This document shows positions 24,903 through 33,688 of a stretch of DNA of 64,000 bases, one piece after another; the stretch's first letter is position 1; every line of letters starts with the position of its first letter. The translations under genes and the position numbers were made by a program. The stretch lies in NCBI RefSeq assembly GCF_041435335.1, contig NZ_CP108430.1, forward strand, positions 1,736,001 to 1,800,000. The letters are read 5' to 3'. The notes beneath the pieces were generated by a model, which was given only the letters and a program-made list of their open reading frames with translations, made no database searches and was not told the origin of the DNA. This DNA comes from Streptomyces sp. NBC_01283. GTDB lineage: Bacteria; Actinomycetota; Actinomycetes; Streptomycetales; Streptomycetaceae.

Positions 24903-26896
24903 CAGCCCCCCTTGGCGGCGAGGCCCGCGAACGGCTCCCCGTTGACGTACCGGCCGAGTGCGGTGAGCGGGAACACCTGCCGGTAGAGGTGGTAATTGAT
25001 GGAGAAGTCCCAGGGGAAGCCGGTGCCGGTGAAGTACGGCTCGTCCCAGGAGCCGTCGTCCCGCTGGGTCTCGGCGAGCCAGGCGACGCCCCGCTCCGCG
25101 GCCTTGGAGTCCCGCTCCCCGGCGGCGAGCAGCGCGAGCAGCGCCCAGGCCGTCTGCGACGCGGTGGAGACGCCCTGGCCGCGCCATTCCTCGTAGCGGT
25201 AGGAGCGCAGGTCCTCGCCCCAGCCTCCGTCGTCGTTCTGCACCGATTCCAGCCAGCCGACGGCGCGGCGCAGTGCCGGGTGCGAGCCCGGCAGGCCCGC
25301 CGCGGTGAGCGCGGGCACCACGGACCCTGTCCCGTATACGTAGTTGACGCCCCAGCGGCCCAGCCAGGAACCGTCCGGCTCCTGTTCGGCGAGCAGCCAC
25401 TCGATGCCGCGCCGGGTGCGCGGGTCGTGAGCCTTGCCCTCGACGGCGAGCATCTCGACGACATGCCCGGTGACGTCGGCCGACGGTGGGTCGATGACCT
25501 CGCCGAAGTCGCAGAAGGGCAGCCGGTTGGGGAACGGGCTGGTGTTGTCGGCGTCGAAGGCGGCCCAGGCGTTGTTCTTGGACTGCATGCCCAGGGTCCA
25601 GCGCACCCCGCGGCTGATGGCGTTCTCCATGCGCGCACGGTCCGGGTGGTCCACCCGGCGCAGCGCGAGGATGACCTCGGCGGTGTCGTCGATGTCGGGG
25701 TAGTTGTCATTGTGGAACTCGAACGCCCAGCCGCCCGGGGGGAGTTGGGGTCGGCGGACGGACCAGTCGCCTGGCCGTGCGATCTCTTCGGCGAGCATCC
25801 AGTCCGCCGCCTTGATGAGCTGCGGATGGTCCGCGGGCACGCCCGCGTCCGCGAGTGCGATGGTCGCCAGGCAGGTGTCCCAGACCGGCGACTGGCACGC
25901 CTCGATCATCCGGGCACCGTCCTCGCGCCAGACGGCGAACCGGTCGAGGGACGCGAGGCCCGCCTTGAGGACCGGGTGCTCCAGGTCGTAGCCGAGCAGG
26001 TGCAGCGCGATCACGGAGTAGACGGCGGGTGGCTGGATGCCGCCCCAGCAGCCGTCGTTCTCCTGGCGTTCGATGATCCAGCGGGCGGCGCTGTTCATCG
26101 CGGCCTTGCGCACCTTGCGCGGGGCGACCTTGCGGTAGAGGTGCAGCGCCTTGTCGAGCCGCTGGAAGACGCCGTCCCAACTCCCTACGGAAGCAAGGGG
26201 TTTGCCGGGGTTCGGCACGCGCGCATCGCTGTGCAGCTCGTCAAGGGGGAAGGGCGCGGGCCGGACGGGACGCTTGGCGGAGACGACCGTGAGCGGCACG
26301 ATCGTCTGCCGGGCCCAGCACCCGAAGTCGTAGATGTTGAGGGGCAGCCACTTGGGGAAGTAGATGAGCTCCGGCGGGAGTTCGGGGAGGTCGTCCCATT
26401 TCCACCAGCCGAACAGGGCGAGCCAGATGCGGGTGAAGACGCGGCTCGCGGCGATGCCGCCCTGGTCGCGGATCCAGGCGGAGGCCTTCGCCATGTGCGG
26501 GGCGTCGGGGGCGTCGCCCGCCAGACGCAGCGCGACGTACGCCTCGACGGTGGTGGAGAGTTCGCCGGGGCCGCCGAAGAAGGTGGCCCACGTGCCGTCG
26601 TCACGCTGCTCGCCGCGGATGAAGAGCGCGGCGGCCCGCGTGGTCTTCTCGTCGCGGATGCCCAGGAACTGACGGAGCAGCAGGTCCTCGGCGTCCATCG
26701 TCACGTTCGTCTCGAGGTCGCCCTTCCACCAGCCCTGGGCGTCCTGCTGCGCGAGCAGGAATTCGGTGGAGCGTTGTATGGCGCGCGCGGCGGCGTCACG
26801 TGGCCCTGCCGTCGTGACGGCCTGGTCGAGTGGCTGGCTGGCCGAGGTTGCGCGGGGCGTCACCGCTCCGGTGCTTCCGTCGGTCGTCGCTGTCAT
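24902..26896 (-). CDS. shc: Squalene-hopene cyclase
   Basis: A 664-residue class II triterpene cyclase with two alpha-barrel domains. The protonating acid motif DIDDTAEV lies near residue 400, and several QW repeats such as QDAQGWW, QRDDGTW, QENDGCWGG and QNDDGGWGE are spread over both halves. It cyclises squalene to hopene and hopanol and is a monotopic membrane protein. It starts 131 bases after the prenyl synthase stop, the only sizeable gap in the operon, which holds a hairpin. Confidence 0.97.
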   Translation of the reverse strand: MTATTDGSTGAVTPRATSASQPLDQAVTTAGPRDAAARAIQRSTEFLLAQQDAQGWWKGDLETNVTMDAEDLLLRQFLGIRDEKTTRAAALFIRGEQRDDGTWATFFGGPGELSTTVEAYVALRLAGDAPDAPHMAKASAWIRDQGGIAASRVFTRIWLALFGWWKWDDLPELPPELIYFPKWLPLNIYDFGCWARQTIVPLTVVSAKRPVRPAPFPLDELHSDARVPNPGKPLASVGSWDGVFQRLDKALHLYRKVAPRKVRKAAMNSAARWIIERQENDGCWGGIQPPAVYSVIALHLLGYDLEHPVLKAGLASLDRFAVWREDGARMIEACQSPVWDTCLATIALADAGVPADHPQLIKAADWMLAEEIARPGDWSVRRPQLPPGGWAFEFHNDNYPDIDDTAEVILALRRVDHPDRARMENAISRGVRWTLGMQSKNNAWAAFDADNTSPFPNRLPFCDFGEVIDPPSADVTGHVVEMLAVEGKAHDPRTRRGIEWLLAEQEPDGSWLGRWGVNYVYGTGSVVPALTAAGLPGSHPALRRAVGWLESVQNDDGGWGEDLRSYRYEEWRGQGVSTASQTAWALLALLAAGERDSKAAERGVAWLAETQRDDGSWDEPYFTGTGFPWDFSINYHLYRQVFPLTALGRYVNGEPFAGLAAKGG

Positions 26897-26982
26897 GGCT
26901 TCCCCTTCGTGCAGTCGTCTTCTCTGCTGTGGGTCCGCCGTCGGCCGACGCGCTGGGCGCCGGCCGGCGACTGCCTGGGAGT

Positions 26983-27000
26983 CTGGGGGCTATCCCCCAG
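26983..27000. terminator. Hairpin in the gap before shc
   Basis: CTGGGGG at 26983-26989 and CCCCCAG at 26994-27000 form a 7-bp stem with a tetra-base loop, between the prenyl synthase stop and shc. It could attenuate the transcript or stabilise an mRNA end, and the gap may hold an internal promoter for shc and the genes after it. Confidence 0.5.
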
Positions 27001-27027
27001 AGGGCCCGCATATGCGCTCGATAGTGA

Positions 27028-28158
27028 TCATCTCTTTCGTACGACGACGAAATCGGCGAGCGCGACGAGCTGAGCCCGCACCCGGTCCGGCATCTGGATG
27101 GTGTCGAGCGCCTCGATCGCGATGGTGTGCTGGCGCCGGGCCTCCTCGGCGGTCCACTCACGGCCGCCCGCCTGCTCGATCAGGGCGGCGCGCGCGGCGA
27201 ACTCCTCCTCGGAGAAGCTGTCGAAGTCATTGCTCTTGGCGTCGGCCGCGAGCAGCTCGCCGAGCTGCTCGGATGCGGGCCCGCCCGCGGCGAGCGCGGC
27301 CACGACGGGCAGTGACTTCTTGCGCTGGCGCAGGTCGCTCCAGGTCTGCTTGCCGGTGGCCTCCGGGTCGCCCCAGATGCCGAGCAGATCGTCCACGGCC
27401 TGGAAAGCGAGGCCGAGGTGGTAGCCGTACTTCTCCAGGACGTCGGCGGTGTGGTCGTCGGCGCCGCCGAGGACCGCGCCGATGGAGACCGCGCAGGCGA
27501 GCAGGGCGCCGGTCTTGTTGCCCTCCATCTCCAGGCACTCCTCGACGGTGACCCGCTCGCGGTGCTCGTAGGAGATGTCCTGCGCCTGGCCGTCGATCAG
27601 GGCACGGGTGGCGGTGGTCAGGCGGCGCGTGGCGCGGCCCGCCTCGACGGTGCCGATCTCCAGGAGGATCTCGTTGGCGAGCGCGAAGAGGGCGTCGCCG
27701 ACGAGGATGGCCTGGGCCGGGCCGTGCACCTTCCACACCGTGTCGCGGTGGCGGCGCTGCTCGTCGCCGTCCATCAGGTCGTCGTGCAGCAACGAGAAGT
27801 TGTGCACCAGTTCCACGGCGACCGCTCCCGGTACGCCGACCTCGGGAGCGGCGCCCGCGGCCTCCGCGGAGAGCAGGGCGAGGGCGGGGCGCACGGCCTT
27901 GCCGCCGTCGCCGTCCGACGGGTTGCCCTCGGCGTCGATCCAGCCGAAGTGGTAGGCGGCGACGGTGTCCATGGGCGGTGCGAGGCGGTCCACGGCGGAC
28001 CTCAGCACCGGGGTGGCCAGCGTCCTTCCGCGCTCGAGCAGTGAGGTCACGTCCACCGTGTCGGCAGCCGGTTCGGCCGAGGGCACAGTCGGCACAGTCT
28101 CTCCTCTTGTTCCAATGCTGGCTTCCTGGGGACCTGACCCCAGAAGGGCTGGCTTCAC
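27028..28158 (-). CDS. Polyprenyl (farnesyl/geranylgeranyl-type) diphosphate synthase
   Basis: A 376-residue all-helical trans-prenyl synthase. The first Asp-rich motif is HDDLMDGD and the second is QAVDDLLGIWGD, each near the expected place; FNSLLHDD-type context is conserved as HNFSLLHDD. In hopanoid clusters this gene supplies farnesyl diphosphate for presqualene formation, although the chain length cannot be fixed from sequence by eye. The GTG start overlaps the hpnE stop (GTGA) and has GAGGAGG upstream. Confidence 0.9.
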   Translation of the reverse strand: MKPALLGSGPQEASIGTRGETVPTVPSAEPAADTVDVTSLLERGRTLATPVLRSAVDRLAPPMDTVAAYHFGWIDAEGNPSDGDGGKAVRPALALLSAEAAGAAPEVGVPGAVAVELVHNFSLLHDDLMDGDEQRRHRDTVWKVHGPAQAILVGDALFALANEILLEIGTVEAGRATRRLTTATRALIDGQAQDISYEHRERVTVEECLEMEGNKTGALLACAVSIGAVLGGADDHTADVLEKYGYHLGLAFQAVDDLLGIWGDPEATGKQTWSDLRQRKKSLPVVAALAAGGPASEQLGELLAADAKSNDFDSFSEEEFAARAALIEQAGGREWTAEEARRQHTIAIEALDTIQMPDRVRAQLVALADFVVVRKR

Positions 28159-29567
28159 GCGGCCTCCTCGACGTCGAAGAGGTGATCACGTGGGCGGTCG
28201 AGTGCGGAGAGAGCGGCCCCGGCGGCACTGATGCCACTGCGGACGGCGCTCTCCATGGTCGCGGGCCACCCGGTGGCGGTCCACGCCCCGGCCAGGTACA
28301 GGCCGGGAGCCTTGGTGCGAGCACCGGGCCGCAGCCGGCCCACACCGGGAGTCGGCGCGAACGTCGCGGTGCGCTCCCGAGTCACGAAGAAGTCCCGTAC
28401 TCCGGCGCCGTGCGCGGCGGGCAGCAGCCGCTCCAGCTCCGGCAGATAGCGCTCGCGCAGCGCGGCGACGGGCGCGTCGATCTCGTCCTGGGCCGCGGAC
28501 TGGGACAGCGCGACGTACTGCCCCTCGGTGAGTCCGGAGGCCTCGGTCCGGTCGAAGACCCACTGCACGGGTGAGCCGATGGCCGCGAAGAAGGGCCGCT
28601 TGAGCACCTTGCGGTCGTAGACGACGTGGATGTTGAGGATCGGCGCGGTGTCGATGTCGAGCAGCCGGTCGGGCTCGTCGAGGGCGCCGTCCGGGAGCAG
28701 GTCGTGGGTCTCGTGCTGCGGCACGGCGAGCACGACGGTCTGGGCCTCGAACTCCTCGCCGGGAACTTCGACCTTCCAACCCCCGTTGTCGGTACGGGAG
28801 ATGGAGGTGACTCGTGTCCTCAGTTCGGTTCGCACGCCCGCGGAGTCGAGCGCCTTGCGGGCGAGCGTGTCATGGAGATCACCGAGGGGCACATGGGCCC
28901 AGCCGATGTCGGCGGCGCCCGGTTCCGAGAGCAGCCCGGTCTTGAAGACCATCGCGGCGAGCCCCAGCGAGGAGTCCCCCGCGACGGCGTTCAGCGTGGC
29001 CACCCCGACCAGGTCCCACAGGGCCTCGACGGCGCGCGCCGACTGACCGTGCGCGGTCAGCCAGCTGCCGAAGTCCTGGCCGTCCAGCTTGGGGTCTGCC
29101 GGGTCGAGCCCCTTGAGGGCGAGCGCGGCACGCCCCACGTTGGCGCGCTCCGCGAGCGACAGATGGGGATACGTGGCGAGGCTCGCGGCCAGGTGCAGCG
29201 GCACGGGCAGCGCGGTGCGGCGAAGGCGTCCGAGCCGGTTCCGGTCGGCGTCGAGTACGGGCACGTCGAGACGTTCCTGCAGGGGCGCGAGGGCCGCTCC
29301 GTCGACGCGGTCGAGGAACCAGCGGTAGGCGGTGCAGCAGCGCAGATAGACGTGCTGGCCGTTGTCGACGGTCAGCTCGCCGCGTTTGAAGGAGAAGGCG
29401 AGCCCGCCGAGGCGCGGTCGCCCTTCGAGCAGCGTCACGCGCAGCCCCGCGTCGGCGAGGGACAGCGCCGCGGTGATGCCGGCGAGCCCGCCGCCGACCA
29501 CCACGGCGGCCCCGCGGCCCGCGGCGTCCTCGGCCTCCGCGGCCGATCGCGTGTCGTCGTTCGTCAT
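28155..29567 (-). CDS. hpnE: Hydroxysqualene dehydroxylase
   Basis: A 470-residue FAD-dependent amine-oxidase-type flavoprotein. The dinucleotide motif VVVGGGLAGITAALSLADAG lies near residues 21-40, and the C-terminal FAD motif reads GLYLAGAWTATGWPATMESA. HpnE reduces hydroxysqualene to squalene, the last step of the HpnCDE route. Older annotation calls this family phytoene dehydrogenase. ATG at 29567 overlaps the end of the small ORF upstream (ATGA). Confidence 0.94.
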   Translation of the reverse strand: MTNDDTRSAAEAEDAAGRGAAVVVGGGLAGITAALSLADAGLRVTLLEGRPRLGGLAFSFKRGELTVDNGQHVYLRCCTAYRWFLDRVDGAALAPLQERLDVPVLDADRNRLGRLRRTALPVPLHLAASLATYPHLSLAERANVGRAALALKGLDPADPKLDGQDFGSWLTAHGQSARAVEALWDLVGVATLNAVAGDSSLGLAAMVFKTGLLSEPGAADIGWAHVPLGDLHDTLARKALDSAGVRTELRTRVTSISRTDNGGWKVEVPGEEFEAQTVVLAVPQHETHDLLPDGALDEPDRLLDIDTAPILNIHVVYDRKVLKRPFFAAIGSPVQWVFDRTEASGLTEGQYVALSQSAAQDEIDAPVAALRERYLPELERLLPAAHGAGVRDFFVTRERTATFAPTPGVGRLRPGARTKAPGLYLAGAWTATGWPATMESAVRSGISAAGAALSALDRPRDHLFDVEEAA

Positions 29568-29680
29568 GCACTTTCCCCCTGGGCGGTTGCAGTCTGGGAC
29601 GCCGGGGCGGAGCGGAGGGTTGCCCGCCGGTTGCCGGAGGTCGCCCTACGTTCAGCGCATTCGCCTCGGATGCCCCTCAC
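29564..29680 (-). CDS. Small ORF coupled between hpnD and hpnE (DUF6380-like)
   Basis: A 38-codon ORF fits exactly between hpnD and hpnE. Its GTG overlaps the hpnD stop (GTGA) and its TGA overlaps the hpnE ATG (ATGA), and GGAGG lies about 6 bases before the GTG. The predicted peptide is basic and Ser/Thr/Ala-rich, with the piece NRRATLRSAPASQTATA, which from memory resembles the actinobacterial DUF6380 family. It may be a real small protein or a coupling device that carries ribosomes from hpnD to hpnE. No signal peptide or membrane helix. Confidence 0.55.
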   Translation of the reverse strand: MRGIRGECAERRATSGNRRATLRSAPASQTATAQGESA

Positions 29681-30627
29681 GTACGCCTCCTGACGGTCTG
29701 CCGGGAGATGGTGCGCGCATCGAGACCGGAGAGACCGCGCACGGCGACATACGCCTTTTCGCGGCCCGGCAGCGAGACACGGCCCCGCAGGACCGCCTCC
29801 GGCTCCCGCTCGATGCGGTCGAGGAGACGCCGGTAGATGCCAGCCATGGCGGCGACGCAGGCGCCGCTGCGCCGGTCCAGCATGGGCAGCAGCCGGTATC
29901 CCTCGGCGAACAGCGCCCGCGCCCTGCGCACCTCGAAGTGCACGAGCCCGGCGAAATCGGACCCGGCGGGCGGCTGCGAGCCCGAGAACCCGGCCGAGCA
30001 GCCGAACTTGGCGAGGTCGTCGGCGGGCAGATACGTACGGCCGTCCTCCGCGTCCTCGCGAACGTCGCGGAGGATGTTGGTGAGTTGGAGCGCTAGGCCG
30101 AGCGTGTCGGCATACTCCGGCGCGCGCTCGGCATTGAGCGCCCCCCGCTCGGTGCCGAACACGCCCAGCGAGAGCCGTCCGATGGCCCCCGCCACGCACC
30201 GGCAGTAGACCTTGAGGTCCTCCCAGATCTCGTATGTCTCGCCGCGGACGTCCATCAGGACCCCGTCGATGAGTTCGTCGAGCCCGCCGAGCGGGATGGG
30301 GAAGTGGTCCGCGGCGTGCGCGAGCGCGACCGCCACGGGGTCGGTGTCGTCCTCGTCCACGTTGCCCGCGCGGATCCGGGCGAGCAGGGCCCGGGTGTCG
30401 TCGAGGCGCTCGGCCTTGACGTCCGGCGGGAGCGCGCCGTCACCGATGTCGTCCACGCGCCGCGAGAGGGCGTAGAGCGCCGACATCGCGCGGCGCTTGG
30501 GCATCGGAAGCAGCCTGATGCCATAGGCGAAATTGCGTGCCTGCTGCCCGGTGACGGCCTCGCAATAGCTGTATGCGGCGAGTACCGGCGCGGACACGTT
30601 CGGGCCTGACTCCACGGTCCGGCTCAC
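29677..30627 (-). CDS. hpnD: Presqualene diphosphate synthase
   Basis: A 316-residue squalene/phytoene-synthase-family enzyme. The two Asp-rich motifs are SRRVDDIGDG near residue 56 and LRDVREDAEDGR near residue 190. HpnD joins two farnesyl diphosphates to presqualene diphosphate. The GTG start overlaps the hpnC stop (GTGA). The gene follows hpnC, the usual order of the HpnC-D-E set. Confidence 0.94.
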   Translation of the reverse strand: MSRTVESGPNVSAPVLAAYSYCEAVTGQQARNFAYGIRLLPMPKRRAMSALYALSRRVDDIGDGALPPDVKAERLDDTRALLARIRAGNVDEDDTDPVAVALAHAADHFPIPLGGLDELIDGVLMDVRGETYEIWEDLKVYCRCVAGAIGRLSLGVFGTERGALNAERAPEYADTLGLALQLTNILRDVREDAEDGRTYLPADDLAKFGCSAGFSGSQPPAGSDFAGLVHFEVRRARALFAEGYRLLPMLDRRSGACVAAMAGIYRRLLDRIEREPEAVLRGRVSLPGREKAYVAVRGLSGLDARTISRQTVRRRT

Positions 30628-31520
30628 CCCTCTCCTCGCAGAACCGCCCCCACCTCGCGCAGCAAGCGCGGCTTGGTGGGTTTGGGCGGTCCAGGAAGTA
30701 CGTCGTATCCGGCGGCGACGATCGCGGAGACCGCCGCCCTCCCCCCAGCCACGAAACCTGCAAGCAGCACCTTCAGCCTGCCGTGGACGCTACCCACCAG
30801 GGGGGTGCCTTCATTCAGGAGGCAGCGGGCGCGTTCTGCTTCATATGCAACCAGTGCGCGCACCGACGCGCCTGCTGTCGGTGCGGCCAGATCCCGCTCC
30901 TGGACATGGAACCGCTTCATGTCCTCGGCGGGCAGGTAGATGCGGTCGCGGCCCAGGTCCTCGGCGACGTCCTGCAGGTGCTCGACGATCTGGAGGGCGG
31001 TGCACACCGCGTCCGAGCGGCGGATCCGCTCCGGCGTCGCGGTGCCGGTGATGCCGAGGACGAGCCGGCCCACGGGGTTCGCTGACAGCTCGCAGTAGGC
31101 GAGGAGGTCGCCGTACGTCTCATAGCGTGCGACGAGCTGATCCTGGCGGTTGGCCTCGATCAGGCCGAGAAAGGGCTCGGGCGTGAGGCCGCAGCGGTGC
31201 ACGGTGGGCTGGAGCGCGCGCATCAAGGGGTGCATCGGGGTGGAGTCGAAGACCCGGTGCAGGTCGGCCTCGAAGGCGTCCAGGAGGGCGAGCCGGTCGT
31301 CGGCGGCCTCGGGGTCCACGCCGAGGTAGCGGGCGTCGGCGCCACCTGGGGCCAGGTCGCCGTCACCGATGTCGTCCACCAGGCGGGCGTAGCCGTACAC
31401 GGCCATGAGGTCGTCGCGCCAGGCGCGGGGCAGGAAGAAGGGCGCCACGGGGAAGTTCTCGTCCGCGGCCTTCGCGAGGACGGCGGATGCGTCGCGCAGC
31501 TGGAGATCATCCGAAGCCAT
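30624..31520 (-). CDS. hpnC: Hydroxysqualene synthase
   Basis: A 298-residue squalene/phytoene-synthase-family enzyme with the motifs ARLVDDIGDGD near residue 50 and LQDVAEDLGRDR near residue 180. HpnC converts presqualene diphosphate to hydroxysqualene. It is the first gene of the operon. The ATG at 31520 has GGGAGA 9 bases upstream; a GTG three codons earlier (31529) is also in frame. About 335 bases separate it from the ABC transporter gene on the same strand, with that operon's terminator beyond. Confidence 0.93.
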   Translation of the reverse strand: MASDDLQLRDASAVLAKAADENFPVAPFFLPRAWRDDLMAVYGYARLVDDIGDGDLAPGGADARYLGVDPEAADDRLALLDAFEADLHRVFDSTPMHPLMRALQPTVHRCGLTPEPFLGLIEANRQDQLVARYETYGDLLAYCELSANPVGRLVLGITGTATPERIRRSDAVCTALQIVEHLQDVAEDLGRDRIYLPAEDMKRFHVQERDLAAPTAGASVRALVAYEAERARCLLNEGTPLVGSVHGRLKVLLAGFVAGGRAAVSAIVAAGYDVLPGPPKPTKPRLLREVGAVLRGEG

Positions 31521-31796
31521 TGCCGTCACATCTCCCGTTCTACACTGCCGACCCAATACATCCCATTTCGGACACGCCGCCCGGCCCTCCGCGAGACGGA
31601 CCGTGTCATGAGCCGGGGCGCCGCGCGATATCGCCCCACTTGCCGCGAATCAGCACCGGTACAGCTTACGTTGTACAACGCCGCCTGCATCGTCGGGGTG
31701 TTCCGCGCATCACAACAACACACCGATTGGCGTCAATCTTCCCTGGGCCAGAGGGACTTGAGGCAACCAACGGGGCAGTCGGGATTCAGGACGCGG
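31521..31796. promoter_or_regulatory. Promoter region of the hopanoid operon, with a 12-bp palindrome
   Basis: No gene is seen here. The promoter of hpnC must lie in this stretch on the minus strand, but I find no convincing -35/-10 pair. CGTTGTACAACG at 31669-31680 is a perfect 12-bp palindrome about 150 bases upstream of hpnC and may be a regulator site. Confidence 0.45.
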
Positions 31797-31831
31797 CAGG
31801 GCCCCGCCGGGTTGACTCCGGCGGGGCCCTG
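31797..31831 (-). terminator. Strong terminator after the ABC exporter operon
   Basis: CAGGGCCCCGCCGG at 31797-31810 and CCGGCGGGGCCCTG at 31818-31831 are exact complements, giving a 14-bp GC-rich stem with a 7-base loop, 25 bases past the stop of the minus-strand ATPase gene. Confidence 0.9.
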
Positions 31832-31855
31832 ACTCGTTCGGGTGTACGGGTCGAG

Positions 31856-32662
31856 CTACTTGCCCGTGAACTTCTCGTACTCCTTGATGACCTCGTCGGT
31901 CGGCCCGTCCATGCGCAGCTCACCGCGTTCGAGCCACAGCACGCGGTCACAGGTGTCACGGATGGACTTGTTGTTGTGGCTGACCAGGAAGACCGTGCCG
32001 GCCTCCTTGCGGAGCTCGCGGATGCGGGCCTCGGAGCGCTTCTGGAACTTCCGGTCACCCGTGGCGAGCGCCTCGTCGATCATCAGTACGTCGTGATCCT
32101 TGGCGGCAGCGATGGAGAAGCGCAGGCGGGCCGCCATGCCCGACGAGTAGGTGCGCATCGGCAGGGTGATGAAGTCGCCCTTCTCGTTGATGCCCGAGAA
32201 GTCGACGATGTCCTGGTAGCGCTCCTTGATCTGCTCGCGTGTCATGCCCATCGCGAGCCCGCCGAGTATGACGTTGCGCTCGCCCGTCAGGTCGTTCATC
32301 AGGGCCGCGTTCACGCCGAGCAGCGAGGGCTGGCCGTCGGTGTAGACCTTGCCCTTCTCGGCGGGGAGCAGGCCCGCGATGGCACGCAGCAGGGTCGACT
32401 TGCCGGAGCCGTTCGAGCCGATCAGGCCGATGGCCTCGCCGCGGTAGGAGGTGAAGCTGACGCCGCGCACGGCGTGCACCTTGCGCACGCCCCGCTCCTC
32501 GCCGCGCTTGAACATGCGGCTCAGGGCGGAGGTGGCGCTGCCCTTGCCCGTCTTCGCACCGTTCACGCGGTAGACGATGTGCAGCTCGTCGGCGATGACG
32601 GTGGGGACGTGCCCCTTCGTCACGTCGGAGATCTCGTCGGTGATCTTGTCTTCTTCAGCCAC
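31856..32662 (-). CDS. ABC transporter ATP-binding protein, polysaccharide/teichoic acid export type
   Basis: A 268-residue ATPase. Walker A is GSNGSGKST near residue 80, the signature is YSSGMAARLRF, Walker B is DVLMIDEALATGD and the switch His is in FLVSHNN. The family (TagH/RfbB/Wzt) energises export of undecaprenyl-linked polysaccharides and teichoic acids. The short C-terminus lacks the substrate-binding domain seen in some Wzt proteins. It overlaps the permease gene by 8 bases and is the last gene of the operon. Confidence 0.92.
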   Translation of the reverse strand: MAEEDKITDEISDVTKGHVPTVIADELHIVYRVNGAKTGKGSATSALSRMFKRGEERGVRKVHAVRGVSFTSYRGEAIGLIGSNGSGKSTLLRAIAGLLPAEKGKVYTDGQPSLLGVNAALMNDLTGERNVILGGLAMGMTREQIKERYQDIVDFSGINEKGDFITLPMRTYSSGMAARLRFSIAAAKDHDVLMIDEALATGDRKFQKRSEARIRELRKEAGTVFLVSHNNKSIRDTCDRVLWLERGELRMDGPTDEVIKEYEKFTGK

Positions 32663-33593
32663 GGCCGTAACGCTCCTCAGCCTTCCAGAAGTACACGAAG
32701 CCGCCGACGGCGACGAGTACGGCCCAGCCGGCCGCGACCGCCCAGACGTGGTTCGGGAGGTACTCGTTGCCGTACCCGTCGATGAGCGCGAAGCGCATCA
32801 GGTCCATGTAGATGGCCGCGGGGTTCCACTGCAGGATGTCCGCGATCCACTCCGGCCTGCCCTTGAGCATGACCGGGATGGAGAACATCACGCCGGACGC
32901 GTACATCCAGGTACGCATCACGAACGGCATCAGCTGGGCGAGGTCAGGGGTCTTGCTGCCGAGCCGCGCCATGATCATCGCGAGGCCCGTGTTGAACAGG
33001 AACTGCAGGGCGAGGACCGGGAAGATCAGCAGCCACGACAGCTTGGGGTAGCTGCCGAAGCCGATCGTGATGAGGAACAGCACGATCATCGAGAACAGCA
33101 GCTGCTGGAGCTGCTGGAGCGAGAAGGAGATCGGCAGCGAGGCCCTCGGGAAGTGTAGGGCGCGCACCAGGCCGAGGTTCCCCGAGATCGACCGGACGCC
33201 CGCCATCACCGAGGACTGCGTGAAGGTGAAGACGAAGACACCCGTGACCAGGAACGGAATGTAGACCTCGCGGTCGAAGCCCCGGTCCGCCTTCAGGATC
33301 AGGCCGAAGATCAGGAAGTAGACGAGCGCGTTGAGGAGCGGCGTCGCCACCTGCCACAGCTGGCCGAGCTTGGCCTGGCTGTACTGGGCGGTCAGCTTCG
33401 CCTGCGAGAAGGCGAGGATGAAGTGGCGCCGTCCCCAGAGCTGGTGGACGTACTCGAAAAGTCCGGGCCGTGCGCCGCTGACGGTCAGACCGTACTTGGC
33501 GGCGAGCTCGGCGCGGGAGAGCCCGTCATCGGGCGACGGAGTCGACGGGGATGCTGTCACCGCGACTCCGCCGTCATGCGTTGTCTCACTCAC
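32655..33593 (-). CDS. ABC transporter permease, polysaccharide/teichoic acid export type
   Basis: A 312-residue ABC-2-type permease of the TagG/RfbA family. A cytoplasmic N-terminal stretch of about 60 residues is followed by six hydrophobic helices between about 65 and 300. It pairs with the downstream ATPase. The start is a GTG at 33593. It lies 95 bases after the glycosyltransferase stop. Confidence 0.92.
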   Translation of the reverse strand: MSETTHDGGVAVTASPSTPSPDDGLSRAELAAKYGLTVSGARPGLFEYVHQLWGRRHFILAFSQAKLTAQYSQAKLGQLWQVATPLLNALVYFLIFGLILKADRGFDREVYIPFLVTGVFVFTFTQSSVMAGVRSISGNLGLVRALHFPRASLPISFSLQQLQQLLFSMIVLFLITIGFGSYPKLSWLLIFPVLALQFLFNTGLAMIMARLGSKTPDLAQLMPFVMRTWMYASGVMFSIPVMLKGRPEWIADILQWNPAAIYMDLMRFALIDGYGNEYLPNHVWAVAAGWAVLVAVGGFVYFWKAEERYGRG

Positions 33594-33688
33594 GAGTGGA
33601 AACTTTCGTCTTCAGATGCGCAGCCGGTCGGGCGTAGGCATGGGCCAGGGACCGGGGTATGGCCCAGATGTTCTCAGACCCGAGCTTG

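Noticed and set aside
24903..25400. Longer start for hpnG
   Set aside because: It would overlap shc by 500 bases in another frame; the ATG fused to the shc stop codon is typical of coupled genes.
31755..31766. A further GAGGCAA site near the ABC exporter operon
   Set aside because: Only a single half-site is present, without a partner, in the region between the hopanoid and exporter operons.
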